Part shown: positions 17,195 through 26,125 of the stretch, one piece after another
Position numbering within the stretch: position 1 is the first letter of the stretch
Layout of the letters: each line of letters begins with the position of its first letter
Assembly (NCBI GenBank): GCA_035967665.1
Contig: JAYWLB010000046.1
Span: forward strand, 121,434 to 185,433
DNA: 64,000 nt
Source of the DNA: Arctic95D-9 sp035967665
Lineage (GTDB): Bacteria; Verrucomicrobiota; Verrucomicrobiia; Verrucomicrobiales; DEV007
Reading direction: 5' to 3'
The notes under the pieces: generated by a model
The model's input: only the letters and a program-made list of their open reading frames with translations
What the model was told of the DNA's origin: nothing
Databases searched by the model: none
Program-made: the position numbers and the translations under genes

Positions 17195-18445
17195 ATGCGG
17201 CTTTTTAAGAACGGAAAAATTGCCAGTGAAGCGGGCCCGGGGTTGGTCGAGGCGGATGTGCTTGTCAATGACGAGGGGATCATCCTTGAGGTGGGCCCTT
17301 CTCTGAAAGAGGGCGACGCCGAAGTCACGGATTGCAACGGGTGCGTGCTGGTTCCGGGAATGTTTGATTTGCACGTTCGCGGACGCGAGCCCGGTCACGA
17401 GCATAAAGAGACACTCAGAACCTGCGCTGAGGCGGCGCTGCACGGCGGCATCACCGGTCTTGTTTTGATGCCCGATACGTCACCACCGATTGATTCAGGG
17501 AATCAGTTGAAGAGTATTCAGGACCGAATTGCTGAACTCGGATCGATTGAAATGCTGCAGGCGGGGTGTCTCACGAAAGGGCGTGCCGGTGAGGAATTGG
17601 CGGGGTATTCCGGTTTGGCGGCATTGGGGGTTCCTATGCTGACCGATTCTGATAAGGCTATCTCCTGTCCGGATCTTCTGAGGCGCTGCATGGAATATGC
17701 CCGGGATTTTGATCTTCTTGTAACCTCCCATTGCGAGACTCCGGCACTGGCGAAGGCGGGTGTCGTGAATGAAGGGCGGCTCTCCTACCGGCTTGGATTG
17801 CCCGGATTGCCCACAATCAGTCAGGAAATTGCAGTCGAAAGGGACCTCGCGCTCGCTCGTCATACGGGAGTGCGACTCCACCTTCAGCAGATTTCAACCG
17901 GCATGAGCCTCGATGCAGTTCGTTTGTCGAAACGGGCAGGCGTTCGCGTGAGTTGTGAAGTGTCGCCCCATCACCTCATTTTTTCCGAGGATGATGTCAC
18001 TGAGTACGACACCGCCTTTAAGATTCATCCGCCGCTGCAAAAGAAGGAGGAAACGGAAGCTCTTCTTGCGGGATTGTTGGATGATACAATTGACGTCCTG
18101 GCCTCCGGGCATGCTCCCCACACGGCTTTTGAGAAGTCAGCTGATTTTGGAAGCGCTCCCTGGGGCGCCAGTGCCCTGGAAACCTCGGTGCTTGCCATTT
18201 ACGACCGGTTTATCGAAACGGGGCGATTCAACTGGGATCTCCTCATCCGCAAATATTCCTCAGCTCCGCGGAATCTTGTCGGGCTGGATTCGATCTCGAT
18301 CGAGTCGGGTAGGCGCGCTAATTTCTTCGTCTTCGATCCGGAAGCAGAGACAGTCATCAACCGTGATTACTTCCGAAGTAAATGTTCGGTGACCCCCTTC
18401 TCAGGGCAGAGTCTCAAAGGGGCGATACGTGAGGTTCTCGTGTAA
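17195..18445 (+). CDS. Dihydroorotase-like protein, probably inactive (PyrC'/PyrX type)
   Basis: A 416-residue amidohydrolase of the type I dihydroorotase family that lacks key metal residues. The canonical DxHVHxRxPG motif reads DLHVRGREPG, so the second His is Arg62. The CHIST motif has become LQQIST, with Gln232 in place of the zinc His. The catalytic TDHAPH has become SGHAPH, with Gly305 in place of the Asp. The flanking residues (SPHHL, SHCE, HAPHT) are kept, so the fold is probably intact. In Pseudomonas an inactive PyrC' encoded after pyrB is needed to assemble active aspartate carbamoyltransferase; the same role is inferred here. A working dihydroorotase should then lie elsewhere. Confidence 0.85.
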   Translation: MRLFKNGKIASEAGPGLVEADVLVNDEGIILEVGPSLKEGDAEVTDCNGCVLVPGMFDLHVRGREPGHEHKETLRTCAEAALHGGITGLVLMPDTSPPIDSGNQLKSIQDRIAELGSIEMLQAGCLTKGRAGEELAGYSGLAALGVPMLTDSDKAISCPDLLRRCMEYARDFDLLVTSHCETPALAKAGVVNEGRLSYRLGLPGLPTISQEIAVERDLALARHTGVRLHLQQISTGMSLDAVRLSKRAGVRVSCEVSPHHLIFSEDDVTEYDTAFKIHPPLQKKEETEALLAGLLDDTIDVLASGHAPHTAFEKSADFGSAPWGASALETSVLAIYDRFIETGRFNWDLLIRKYSSAPRNLVGLDSISIESGRRANFFVFDPEAETVINRDYFRSKCSVTPFSGQSLKGAIREVLV

Positions 18446-18577
18446 TTCGTGCAGCGGGTGTATCCTGTTGACGTTGAATTGATTTATATTAGTGGCGGTG
18501 GGGGATTTTCAGGGGGAAGAGATACTGGAAAGTCGTCTATAGCGCTGTAGGCTGCCTTTCCCTCCCTCCTCCCTTGC

Positions 18578-19288
18578 ATGGAAGACAAACTCAGTCTTTT
18601 AGAAAAATTGTATTGTTATCACAGGTTGGTCCGCTATCGCTTTCGGACCGAGCCTGATACCGCATCGTTCATAGATGAATGGGTGCAAAAGGGGGATGTT
18701 TGTCTCGATGTAGGCGCACACAAGGGCGTCGTCACGCACATGCTGGCAAAACGGGTTGGTGATACAGGGCAGGTGATCGCTTTTGAGCCACAAAAGGAGC
18801 TTTTTGAATGGCTCAAGAGAATGATCTCTTCGTTTCGTTTTTCGAATGTGGCGATTGAGTCGGTTGCACTGGCAGAAGAGAGCGGAAACCGGACTCTTTA
18901 TCGGTCGGGGGTGACCAGATCCGGAAGCTTGACCGAAGACAGTGACACTCATTTCGAATCAATCACGGTTGAGGCCATTGCTCTGGATAAATACTGTGAA
19001 TCCAGAGCTCAGGATAAGATTTCATTCATCAAAATTGATGTCGATGGGTTTGAATTGCAGGTGCTGGAGGGAGGAGCTCAGACACTCAAAAAATTCAAGC
19101 CGACTCTCCTTGTGGAAATTTCGGATAAAGACCTCAAGCCGGTGACGTCGCTTTTGGGAGGGCTTGGCTACGGCGAGCCTGAGTTTGAATATCGGGGGCG
19201 ACGATACAAGGGGAGGGAAACCTCTTCAATTCCTCATCGTCACGCACAGTCGGTTTTCAGGAACTTTCTATTCCGTCCGAAGGGGTAG
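18578..19288 (+). CDS. FkbM-family SAM-dependent methyltransferase
   Basis: A 236-residue class I methyltransferase. The SAM loop DVCLDVGAHKGVVTHMLA is at about residues 40-57, the acidic strand end VIAFEPQKELFEWL follows, and the FkbM-type block ISFIKIDVDGFELQVLEGG is at about 146-164. FkbM proteins O-methylate sugars or other small molecules, often on exported glycans; the substrate cannot be told here. It follows a pyrimidine-rich leader after the pyr genes and precedes a secreted multidomain protein, with no clear operon partner. Confidence 0.85.
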   Translation: MEDKLSLLEKLYCYHRLVRYRFRTEPDTASFIDEWVQKGDVCLDVGAHKGVVTHMLAKRVGDTGQVIAFEPQKELFEWLKRMISSFRFSNVAIESVALAEESGNRTLYRSGVTRSGSLTEDSDTHFESITVEAIALDKYCESRAQDKISFIKIDVDGFELQVLEGGAQTLKKFKPTLLVEISDKDLKPVTSLLGGLGYGEPEFEYRGRRYKGRETSSIPHRHAQSVFRNFLFRPKG

Positions 19289-19427
19289 CGGGTTCAGATT
19301 TGTCACCGCCGGGTGCTATTTAGATTCGTTGAATAGTTCCTGAGCGAAAATCACTGAGTTTCCCGTGAGCCGTCATCGGGGTGGGGTTTTGTTTGAAACT
19401 TCGTAGCATTTGCTCTGCAATCTTTGC

Positions 19428-22400
19428 ATGTTTCACCGGTTCCTATTCTGCTACTTCTTGTTCAGCGTATTCACTGCTGCCGCGATCTGTGGGGAACCGG
19501 AAAGGGTTTCGCTGGAGATTGAAGTCGAGACGATTATGAAGCGGGAGGATCCTGCGAGTCGCTCACTTTGGTTTCATCCGCGAGTCGCGCTTGTTCCCCC
19601 GCTGGTTGAAGGCGAAAACCCGGAGATGGTGATGACGCTGCAGAAGTTGTTGGGGAAGTCCGATTTTTTCTCCGGGCTCAGTGTTATGAAAAGCGGTGAC
19701 CTCGGGAAGACATGGTCGGAGCCGGTCTCTCCTCCCGGGCTGGGGTGGACGGTTGATGAAAACGTTCCCGACGTTTCGATTGCGGTCGCTGACGTGACCC
19801 CGGGGTATCACAACGGGAGTGGTGTCGTTCTCGCCGTCGGCGCGCAGGTTCGATACAGCAAGGAGGGAAAACAGTTAACCGATCAGTATCGATCTCATCA
19901 AACGGCCTACGCGGTGCTGGATAAGGCGGGAAAGTGGCAAGGATGGCAACCGCTGGAGATGCCGAAGGATGCCCGGTTCGATTTTGCGCGGAGCGCCTGT
20001 GCGCAGTGGATTGAGGAGGCGGACGGAACCGTGTTGCTGCCATTTTATGTCGGGGAGAATACGAAGGTTCCATTCTCTACAACGATGGTGAGGTGTTCTT
20101 TCGATGGGGAGAAGCTACGCTATCTTGAGCACGGAAATTTTCTGGAATTGAAAACGATGCGGGGACTTTATGAGCCGTCCCTGATTCGCCACGGAAATCG
20201 CTATTACGTGACGATGAGGAATGACCAGGCTGCTTACGTGGCTTCATCACATGACGGATTAAACTATTCAGATCCGAAAAAGTGGCTGTTCGATGATGGT
20301 GAAGAACTCGGAAGTTACAATACGCAGGCGCACTGGCTGGAAACCGGCGGAGCACTCTTCCTCACCTACACACGGAAAGGAGCGAACAATGATCATGTGA
20401 TCCGCCACCGGGCTCCGATTTTTGTAGCTCAGGTTGATCCAGAGAAAATGGTGGTGATGCGCGATACGGAGAGAATCGTCGTCCCGGAGCGGGGCGCTAC
20501 TCTTGGAAATTTCGGGGTCGTGAAAATATCGGAGGCCGAATCGTGGGTCACCGTTGGAGAAGGCAATGTGACTGCCGCGGCACAGAAACATGGTGCGGAC
20601 GGGAGCGTATTTTTGGCGCGTGTCAGGAGTTCGGGTGGGGGTGTTGCTGCGAGGAAGTTGTCAGATGATTCGGTGAAGTTTTCAGTGATGGGCTGTGGGC
20701 CTTACACGCCGGTGGCGGAAAGAGCTCTTGCGCAATACATCGCTCAGGAGAATGAAATGAAGACCAGCGAATTTCTGGTTCATCTCGGAGATGTTGTAAC
20801 GGGAAAGGCGAAGCAGTGGAAAGAGGATCAGTTCATCACGGTGGCCCATTTGCTTAAAGGGAAAAATCAGATCCCGACTTTTATCGTTCCGGGTGACAAT
20901 GAGTGGACTGATCATGAGGAACCCGACCTGGCTTGGTCGTGGTGGGAGAAACATTTCATGCGGTTTGAGGAAAACTGGGACACCGATGCAATCGGGCCGA
21001 TTGCCAGACAGGAGGTCCGACCTGAGAATTTTGCATTCACCCACAAGGGGATTCTTTTCATTGGGATCAATAAAGTGGGTGGCGTGGTCTATGATGAGGA
21101 GCAGTGGAAGGCTGTGCTCAAGGACGACGGCGAGTGGGTGAAGAAGCAGCTGTCTGAAAACGCCTCAACGAATGCAGCGGTTGTTTTTGCTCAAGCTTCG
21201 GCAGGCGGAGCCCTTCCGGCTTTTGTGAAGGCGCTCGCTCCGGCTGCTCGGGCTTACGTCAAACCGATCCTCTACATTCATGCTGATCTTCACAAGTGGG
21301 TCCTTGAAGAGAAAAAATGGGCGGACAATATCACTCGTCTTCAGCTTGAGACGATCGATGAAATTTTCCCTCCGGTGGAGGTTTCGATCGAGGGCGGAGT
21401 GAATCCCTCATTCCATTTTGATCGGAGGTTGAACGATGATAATTGGAAAATTCCCCGGGCAGATCAGAACGGTGTGGCCTGGGCGATTCGGGGTGGTGGT
21501 GAGGGGAATGATAAGATCCGGGGGATCACCGCGACCGATGACGGCGGAGTGCTCGTCACTGGGGAGATTTCAGGGGATTGTGATTTTGGCGGTCACCGGA
21601 TCGTCAGCAACGGGTCGCTTGATTTCTTTGTCGCCAAAGTGGATGCCAACGGGCGTGTCCTTTGGGTGACCGGAGCAGGAGGCACTGGAATTGACCGGGG
21701 ATACTGTGTCGCCACCCAGCCGGATGGTTCCTGTTTTGTGACCGGGCATTTTGAGAGTGAGCGATTCAAAATCGGGGACTTTGAGCTGGAGAATGCCGGC
21801 GATTACGATGGTTTTGTGGCACGGTTCAATCCGAAAGGCGTCTGCGTGTGGGCTGAGCGGTTCGGGGGCGTTGGCTATGATTACGGGCACGGGATCGCGA
21901 GAATGAAGAGTGGCGATTTGATTGTGTCAGGATCAGTTGCGGGAAAGGGAACTTTTGGGGATATCGCGATTGAGGGGGACTCGAGGAAGCACGCCTTGCT
22001 CGGGCGCATCAGTCCGAAAGGTGAGTGGCGTTGGGTTAAAGGAATCGGTGCTGCATCGATCAGCGGTCATGAGGTGGCTGTCGGTGCAGATGATTCGATC
22101 TATCTGGCCGGCTATTCACAGGGGGAAGTTGCCTGGTCGAAAGACCTCGTGACCGGGTCAAAGGTGCAGGATATCTTCGCAGCAAAGTTTGCCCCTGACG
22201 GAAATGTGCAATGGGTAAAAACCGCGGGAGGAAAATCGGACGGTGTCGCCACGTCGATCGCGGTTGATGAGTTGACGGGAAATGTTGCTATAACAGGGAT
22301 GTTTAAAGGCGAGGCGGCTTTTGGCTCGAAGTCGTTTGCCTCCCGCGGAGGTCATGATTTTTTCACCGCCGTCTTTTCAGGGAGTGGTGAGTCGCTCGGT

Positions 22401-22769
22401 GCGTTTCAAGGAGCGGGAGAAGGGACCGACTACGGGCTGGATATCACTGTTGGAGCAGGTGGATTCATCGCCACGGGGGAATTCTCCGATACAGCGGAGT
22501 TTGCAGAAACGGTTCTCCAGGGAGGCGGCGAAAGGGATGCATGGATCGCTCAGATCTCAGCTGACGGCTCTCGAGTGAATGCGATTAAAGTTCTCGGAGG
22601 GAGCGATAATGACCTTAGCTACGCCGTCACATCGACGACCGACGGAGCCGCTGTCATCGCGGGAGCTTTCCGAAGCGGTTCGACGATGGGGACGACGGTT
22701 CTTGAATCGGTTAAAGGAAACGACCTTTTTGTTTCAAAGGTGTTTTTCGAGAGCGGGGAAGAGAAATAG
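19428..22769 (+). CDS. Secreted fusion: sialidase-like, metallophosphoesterase-like and SBBP propeller domains
   Basis: A 1113-residue exported protein with three parts. After the signal peptide (MFHRFLFCYFLFSVFTAAA), residues about 20-400 look like an exo-sialidase-type propeller: SLWFHPRVALVPPL, SGDLGKTWSEPV (an Asp-box-like turn) and LYEPSLIRHGNRYYVTMRND. Residues about 415-650 resemble a calcineurin-like phosphoesterase: VHLGDVV and FIVPGDNEWTD keep the GD and GDNE motifs, but the first ligand site reads GCGPY instead of GDxPY and the GDTH motif reads ADLH. Residues about 685-1110 hold repeats of the SBBP type (DFFVAKVDANGRVLWV, DGFVARFNPKGVCVWA, DIFAAKFAPDGNVQWV). ATG 19428 is preferred over TTG 19410. 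The substrate is unknown. Confidence 0.75.
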   Translation: MFHRFLFCYFLFSVFTAAAICGEPERVSLEIEVETIMKREDPASRSLWFHPRVALVPPLVEGENPEMVMTLQKLLGKSDFFSGLSVMKSGDLGKTWSEPVSPPGLGWTVDENVPDVSIAVADVTPGYHNGSGVVLAVGAQVRYSKEGKQLTDQYRSHQTAYAVLDKAGKWQGWQPLEMPKDARFDFARSACAQWIEEADGTVLLPFYVGENTKVPFSTTMVRCSFDGEKLRYLEHGNFLELKTMRGLYEPSLIRHGNRYYVTMRNDQAAYVASSHDGLNYSDPKKWLFDDGEELGSYNTQAHWLETGGALFLTYTRKGANNDHVIRHRAPIFVAQVDPEKMVVMRDTERIVVPERGATLGNFGVVKISEAESWVTVGEGNVTAAAQKHGADGSVFLARVRSSGGGVAARKLSDDSVKFSVMGCGPYTPVAERALAQYIAQENEMKTSEFLVHLGDVVTGKAKQWKEDQFITVAHLLKGKNQIPTFIVPGDNEWTDHEEPDLAWSWWEKHFMRFEENWDTDAIGPIARQEVRPENFAFTHKGILFIGINKVGGVVYDEEQWKAVLKDDGEWVKKQLSENASTNAAVVFAQASAGGALPAFVKALAPAARAYVKPILYIHADLHKWVLEEKKWADNITRLQLETIDEIFPPVEVSIEGGVNPSFHFDRRLNDDNWKIPRADQNGVAWAIRGGGEGNDKIRGITATDDGGVLVTGEISGDCDFGGHRIVSNGSLDFFVAKVDANGRVLWVTGAGGTGIDRGYCVATQPDGSCFVTGHFESERFKIGDFELENAGDYDGFVARFNPKGVCVWAERFGGVGYDYGHGIARMKSGDLIVSGSVAGKGTFGDIAIEGDSRKHALLGRISPKGEWRWVKGIGAASISGHEVAVGADDSIYLAGYSQGEVAWSKDLVTGSKVQDIFAAKFAPDGNVQWVKTAGGKSDGVATSIAVDELTGNVAITGMFKGEAAFGSKSFASRGGHDFFTAVFSGSGESLGAFQGAGEGTDYGLDITVGAGGFIATGEFSDTAEFAETVLQGGGERDAWIAQISADGSRVNAIKVLGGSDNDLSYAVTSTTDGAAVIAGAFRSGSTMGTTVLESVKGNDLFVSKVFFESGEEK

Positions 22770-22820
22770 AGGCCCTATTTTGCGTGGCGTTTTGCGCTGG
22801 CGGGGGCTAGTCTCGGCTTT

Positions 22821-24155
22821 ATGAAATCGGTGTCTTGTCTTTCATTTCTACTTTTTGCATTCTCGTTAATCCTCCCTCTCTCTGCGGAAGAATCTGCGAC
22901 GACGCAGAGCTATACAGTTCCGGGGCCTGAAGCGGATCTACCCGGTGAGGGACCGGTTCGTCGATACGACTGGTTTACGAAACTCTGGGAATCGAGGCGC
23001 TCAAAATGGGCCGGTGAGGTGAAGCAGGATCAAGGGGCCGTTGTTTTCTTCGGGGATTCGATCACGCAGGGCTGGGGCGATGACATGAAAGGTGCCTTCG
23101 GCGGGATGAAAGTAGCGAATCGTGGCATCAGCGGCGATACGACAAGGGGAATGTTGATTCGCCTGCAGGAGGATGTGCTTTCTCTAAATCCGTCTGCAGT
23201 CGTCATGCTCATGGGGACGAACGACCTCGAAGAAGGCGCCAACGCTGAGCAGATCGCGGGGAACGTGAAGTTGATCATCGCAGCGATGAAAAAACACCGC
23301 GCTGACCTTCCTATTGTTCTGAATCTCGTTTTCCCCAGCTCAGAGACTAAGAAGCGTCCTGCAGATGAAATTAAACGGATCAATGAATCGCTCGCGGCGG
23401 TTGTGAAAGGCGATGATCAAATCACGGTTGTGGATACCTGGACTCTTTTTGCCAATGAAAACGGTGATGCCAAAGAGCTTGAGTTCCCCGACTTACTTCA
23501 TCCGAATGAACTCGGTTATGCCAAGTGGGCTGCAGCGTTGAAGCTGATTTTTGCAACGCTGGGTCTGGTTGAGAATGAGGTGGAACCGTTCGAACTGGAA
23601 GAGGGATTTCAATCGCTCTTTGATGGAAAATCACTGACGGGTTGGGGATTTCGTCCGACGGAACCGCGCAGACAACCGAAGAAGCCGCGTCCCAACGCAC
23701 CTGTGTTTGTGGAAATCAAAGAGGCTGAAAGTTTCGACGGGAAGACAAAGAGCAGCGATGGACGGTATGAAGTGATCGCGGGGCGCCTCGTCGTGAAAAC
23801 ACCGGCTGAAGGGCGCCGGATTCAGCAGATTTGGACCACGGGGGAGTTTGGCGGTGATTTTGTTTTGCGCCTTGAATTCCGGGCAACGCCGAATGCTGAT
23901 AGCGGCGTTTTCATACGCAAGCCTCAGTTGCAGTGCCGGGATTTCCCATTAGCTGGACCCTATTTTGATCTCGAAAAATACAAGCCACAGGACTGGAATG
24001 AATTGGAGGTTACGGTTAAAGATGGCCTTGCCAGGGCGACCTGTAACGGCGAAGTCCTTGAGGAGGCGATGGAAGTTCCGGACACCGGTCCGATCGGTCT
24101 TGAAGGTGACAGAGGTCAGATGGAATATCGTCGCATCCGGTTGAAGCAATTGTAA
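22821..24155 (+). CDS. Secreted SGNH hydrolase fused to a 3-keto-disaccharide hydrolase (DUF1080) domain
   Basis: A 444-residue exported protein: signal peptide 1-22, SGNH/GDSL esterase at about 50-250, DUF1080 domain at about 256-444. The esterase has all four blocks, with Ser80 in FFGDSITQGWG, the Gly of the second block in NRGISGDTT, Asn134 in GTND, and Asp224/His227 in DLLHPNE. It resembles the PAF-acetylhydrolase-like branch. The second domain has the family outline: LFDGKSLTGWG, GEFGGDFVLRLEFR, NADSGVFIR and WNELEVTVKDG. Such fusions are typical of planctomycete and verrucomicrobial polysaccharide users. A role in deacylating and cleaving a glycan is inferred; the substrate is not visible. 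Confidence 0.88.
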   Translation: MKSVSCLSFLLFAFSLILPLSAEESATTQSYTVPGPEADLPGEGPVRRYDWFTKLWESRRSKWAGEVKQDQGAVVFFGDSITQGWGDDMKGAFGGMKVANRGISGDTTRGMLIRLQEDVLSLNPSAVVMLMGTNDLEEGANAEQIAGNVKLIIAAMKKHRADLPIVLNLVFPSSETKKRPADEIKRINESLAAVVKGDDQITVVDTWTLFANENGDAKELEFPDLLHPNELGYAKWAAALKLIFATLGLVENEVEPFELEEGFQSLFDGKSLTGWGFRPTEPRRQPKKPRPNAPVFVEIKEAESFDGKTKSSDGRYEVIAGRLVVKTPAEGRRIQQIWTTGEFGGDFVLRLEFRATPNADSGVFIRKPQLQCRDFPLAGPYFDLEKYKPQDWNELEVTVKDGLARATCNGEVLEEAMEVPDTGPIGLEGDRGQMEYRRIRLKQL

Positions 24156-24178
24156 GCCTTGAAAGAAAATTTCGTGCC

Positions 24179-24865
24179 ATGAAACCTACCAGAACACTAG
24201 CTGAAACCCGCACGCCGGACGGATCCAAATTCTCTCTTCACGAGCATGACGGTGATTTTTTTCTGAAACTCAATGGTGATCAGCTTATGAGCAGCACCTG
24301 GACGCTTTCAGAGCGGCTCTTGGCTGATCACGCCTGCCCGCACGGAGCGGCGGCTGAGAGTGCCCGCGTCCTTATCGGGGGCATGGGGCTTGGATACAGC
24401 CTGAAACGAAGTCTGGAACTGGTTGGTGATGAGGGCGAGGTCGTTGTCGCGGAACTGTTGCCCGAAGTGGTTCAGTGGAACCGCGAATTCCTTTTCGAAG
24501 AAAATGGCAAACTGATGGACGATCCGAGAACGACGATGTTCATCGGGGATGTTTACGATGCGATTCGCGAGGCTGCTGATGGGAAGACGAAGAAGTTCGA
24601 CGCGATTTTACTCGATACCGACAACGGGCCAACTTCACTGGTTCAGCCGCAGAATAAGCGGATGTATGGGAAACGGGGGATGGCAATGATTCGTGACGCA
24701 CTCGCTCCCGGCGGGCGGGTCGCTTTCTGGGCGGCGGCCGAAGAGCCCGGCTTCGAAAAGCGTCTTCAGCGCGACGGATTTGCGAAGACTGAGCGTCATG
24801 TTATCAAAGCGCATGAGCGCGCGAAGAAATCGATTCACCGCGTTTACGTCGGGCAGCGCGGGTAA
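24179..24865 (+). CDS. Spermidine synthase-like methyltransferase-fold protein
   Basis: A 228-residue protein with the spermidine-synthase Rossmann core: ARVLIGGMGLGYSLKRSLE (glycine-rich cofactor loop, about 61-80), EVVVAELLPEVVQWN with the acidic ribose-binding Glu, and KKFDAILLDTDNGP at about 140-153. It lacks the N-terminal tetramerisation sheet of SpeE and the polyamine-site residues I would expect, so it may act on another substrate. The start follows the upstream gene by 23 bp and directly precedes a small gene, so it may be co-transcribed with both. Confidence 0.7.
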   Translation: MKPTRTLAETRTPDGSKFSLHEHDGDFFLKLNGDQLMSSTWTLSERLLADHACPHGAAAESARVLIGGMGLGYSLKRSLELVGDEGEVVVAELLPEVVQWNREFLFEENGKLMDDPRTTMFIGDVYDAIREAADGKTKKFDAILLDTDNGPTSLVQPQNKRMYGKRGMAMIRDALAPGGRVAFWAAAEEPGFEKRLQRDGFAKTERHVIKAHERAKKSIHRVYVGQRG

Positions 24866-24922
24866 CGAAGGCAGGGGAGGCTTTTTCGCGCAAGTCTTCT
24901 AATCCGTGTTAGTCTCAAGATA

Positions 24923-25117
24923 ATGAAGCTGTATCAAAACCAGCTCTGGAAACAGGGTGAGGATCTCTATCGAATTGTTGTGCTCGAACGCCTCGCGGTC
25001 GAATACAAGCGCATCGATCCGCTCGATCCCGAAAAGGATACGCACCACCGCGTTACGAAGAAAGAATTCTGCCGCCTTATCAAAGGCGCGACCGAGGTTG
25101 TCGGGGGCAGTTTGTAG
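24923..25117 (+). CDS. Small protein of unknown function (64 aa)
   Basis: Not recognised. A compact basic protein with no signal or membrane segment. The beta-rich pattern LWKQGEDLYRIVVLERLAVEYKR followed by DTHHRVTKKEFCRLIKGA looks like a small folded domain rather than random translation. It sits 57 bp after the spermidine-synthase-like gene and ends one base before the stop codon of the convergent esterase, which leaves no room for a separate terminator. Confidence 0.6.
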   Translation: MKLYQNQLWKQGEDLYRIVVLERLAVEYKRIDPLDPEKDTHHRVTKKEFCRLIKGATEVVGGSL

Positions 25118-25118
25118 C

Positions 25119-26015
25119 TTACTGCTTGAGGGTTTCCCTGAAGAATCCGGCGACGGTATTTTTCACTTTGTCAGTCTGGAATTCTTTGCCTCCGTGTTTG
25201 GCGCCCTTGACGATGACAAACCGTGATTTGATCCCGGCTTTCTCCAGCGCATCGTGAAAAGTGATGCTTTGTGAGAGTGGCACTCCGGGGTCTTCGCTTC
25301 CGTGCATGATAAGGAACGGGGGATCCTCTTTTGTAATGTGAAAAAGGGCGCTGGCGTCCTTCGCCAAATCGGGAACTTCGCGGACTGTTGCTCCGAGAAG
25401 TTTCGCCCCGTTTGAGTTGGCGACCTGTTCTGCGGTTCGCGTTTCGCTGACGTTGTTGGGTGGCATTGTGAGGAGATTGGTGGGGCCGAACCAGTCGCAA
25501 ACCGCCTGAACTTTGGCGTTCACCCCGGTGTTTTCATCCGCGTCACGGGTTCCCAGAAGGGCGGCGAGATGACCTCCGGCTGAACTTCCCCAGACTCCTA
25601 TATTGTCACCGTCGATTCCGTATTTTTCACCATTGCTTCGCAGCCACCTCACTGCGGCGTAGCAATCGTCGATTTGGCCCGGCCATTGCGTTGTGTCCGC
25701 GAGGCGATAGCTGATACTGGCGACAGCGAATCCGTGTTGAGCAAGAAAGGCAGCAGGGCATTTGTCTTTGCTCCCCTTGAGCCAGCCGCCTCCGTGAATC
25801 CATATGACGGCGGGTAGAGGACCGGTTGATTCGGCTTCAGGGAGGTAGAGATCAAGTTTCAAATCAACCGTGTCATGCGTGGCGTAAAGGAGGTCTTTTT
25901 CGACTTTTACTCCTGCGGGGATTTGAGGCGATTTCTTTTTGTTCTGGCCAAAGGCAACAGGGTTCAGTGCAAGAGTCAAGAGGGTCAGGCCAATTACCAA
26001 ACCTTTCTTACCCAT
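25119..26015 (-). CDS. Secreted alpha/beta hydrolase (carboxylesterase, BD-FAE/esterase-lipase type)
   Basis: A 298-residue exported hydrolase. The signal peptide is about 1-23 from the ATG at 26015 (MGKKGLVIGLTLLTLAL), chosen over an in-frame start at 26066. The fold shows the oxyanion motif HGGGW (74-78), nucleophile Ser145 in GSSAGG, and Asp242 and His274 completing the triad in GSEDPGVP and AKHGG. This is the layout of hormone-sensitive-lipase-like and feruloyl or acetyl-xylan esterases. It is divergent from a sulfatase gene with 110 bp between their starts, so the pair probably shares a control region and may jointly remove substituents from a polysaccharide. Confidence 0.85.
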   Translation of the reverse strand: MGKKGLVIGLTLLTLALNPVAFGQNKKKSPQIPAGVKVEKDLLYATHDTVDLKLDLYLPEAESTGPLPAVIWIHGGGWLKGSKDKCPAAFLAQHGFAVASISYRLADTTQWPGQIDDCYAAVRWLRSNGEKYGIDGDNIGVWGSSAGGHLAALLGTRDADENTGVNAKVQAVCDWFGPTNLLTMPPNNVSETRTAEQVANSNGAKLLGATVREVPDLAKDASALFHITKEDPPFLIMHGSEDPGVPLSQSITFHDALEKAGIKSRFVIVKGAKHGGKEFQTDKVKNTVAGFFRETLKQ

Positions 26016-26125
26016 AGGGTTACAGGGTTGAATGGACAGGGGAACAGGGGCGAGTCGAGATTTCATCGTGATGAAGTTACTTCGTGAAGGTTGTCTTGTT
26101 TGCCCATTATCGCGTATGGGTGGGG

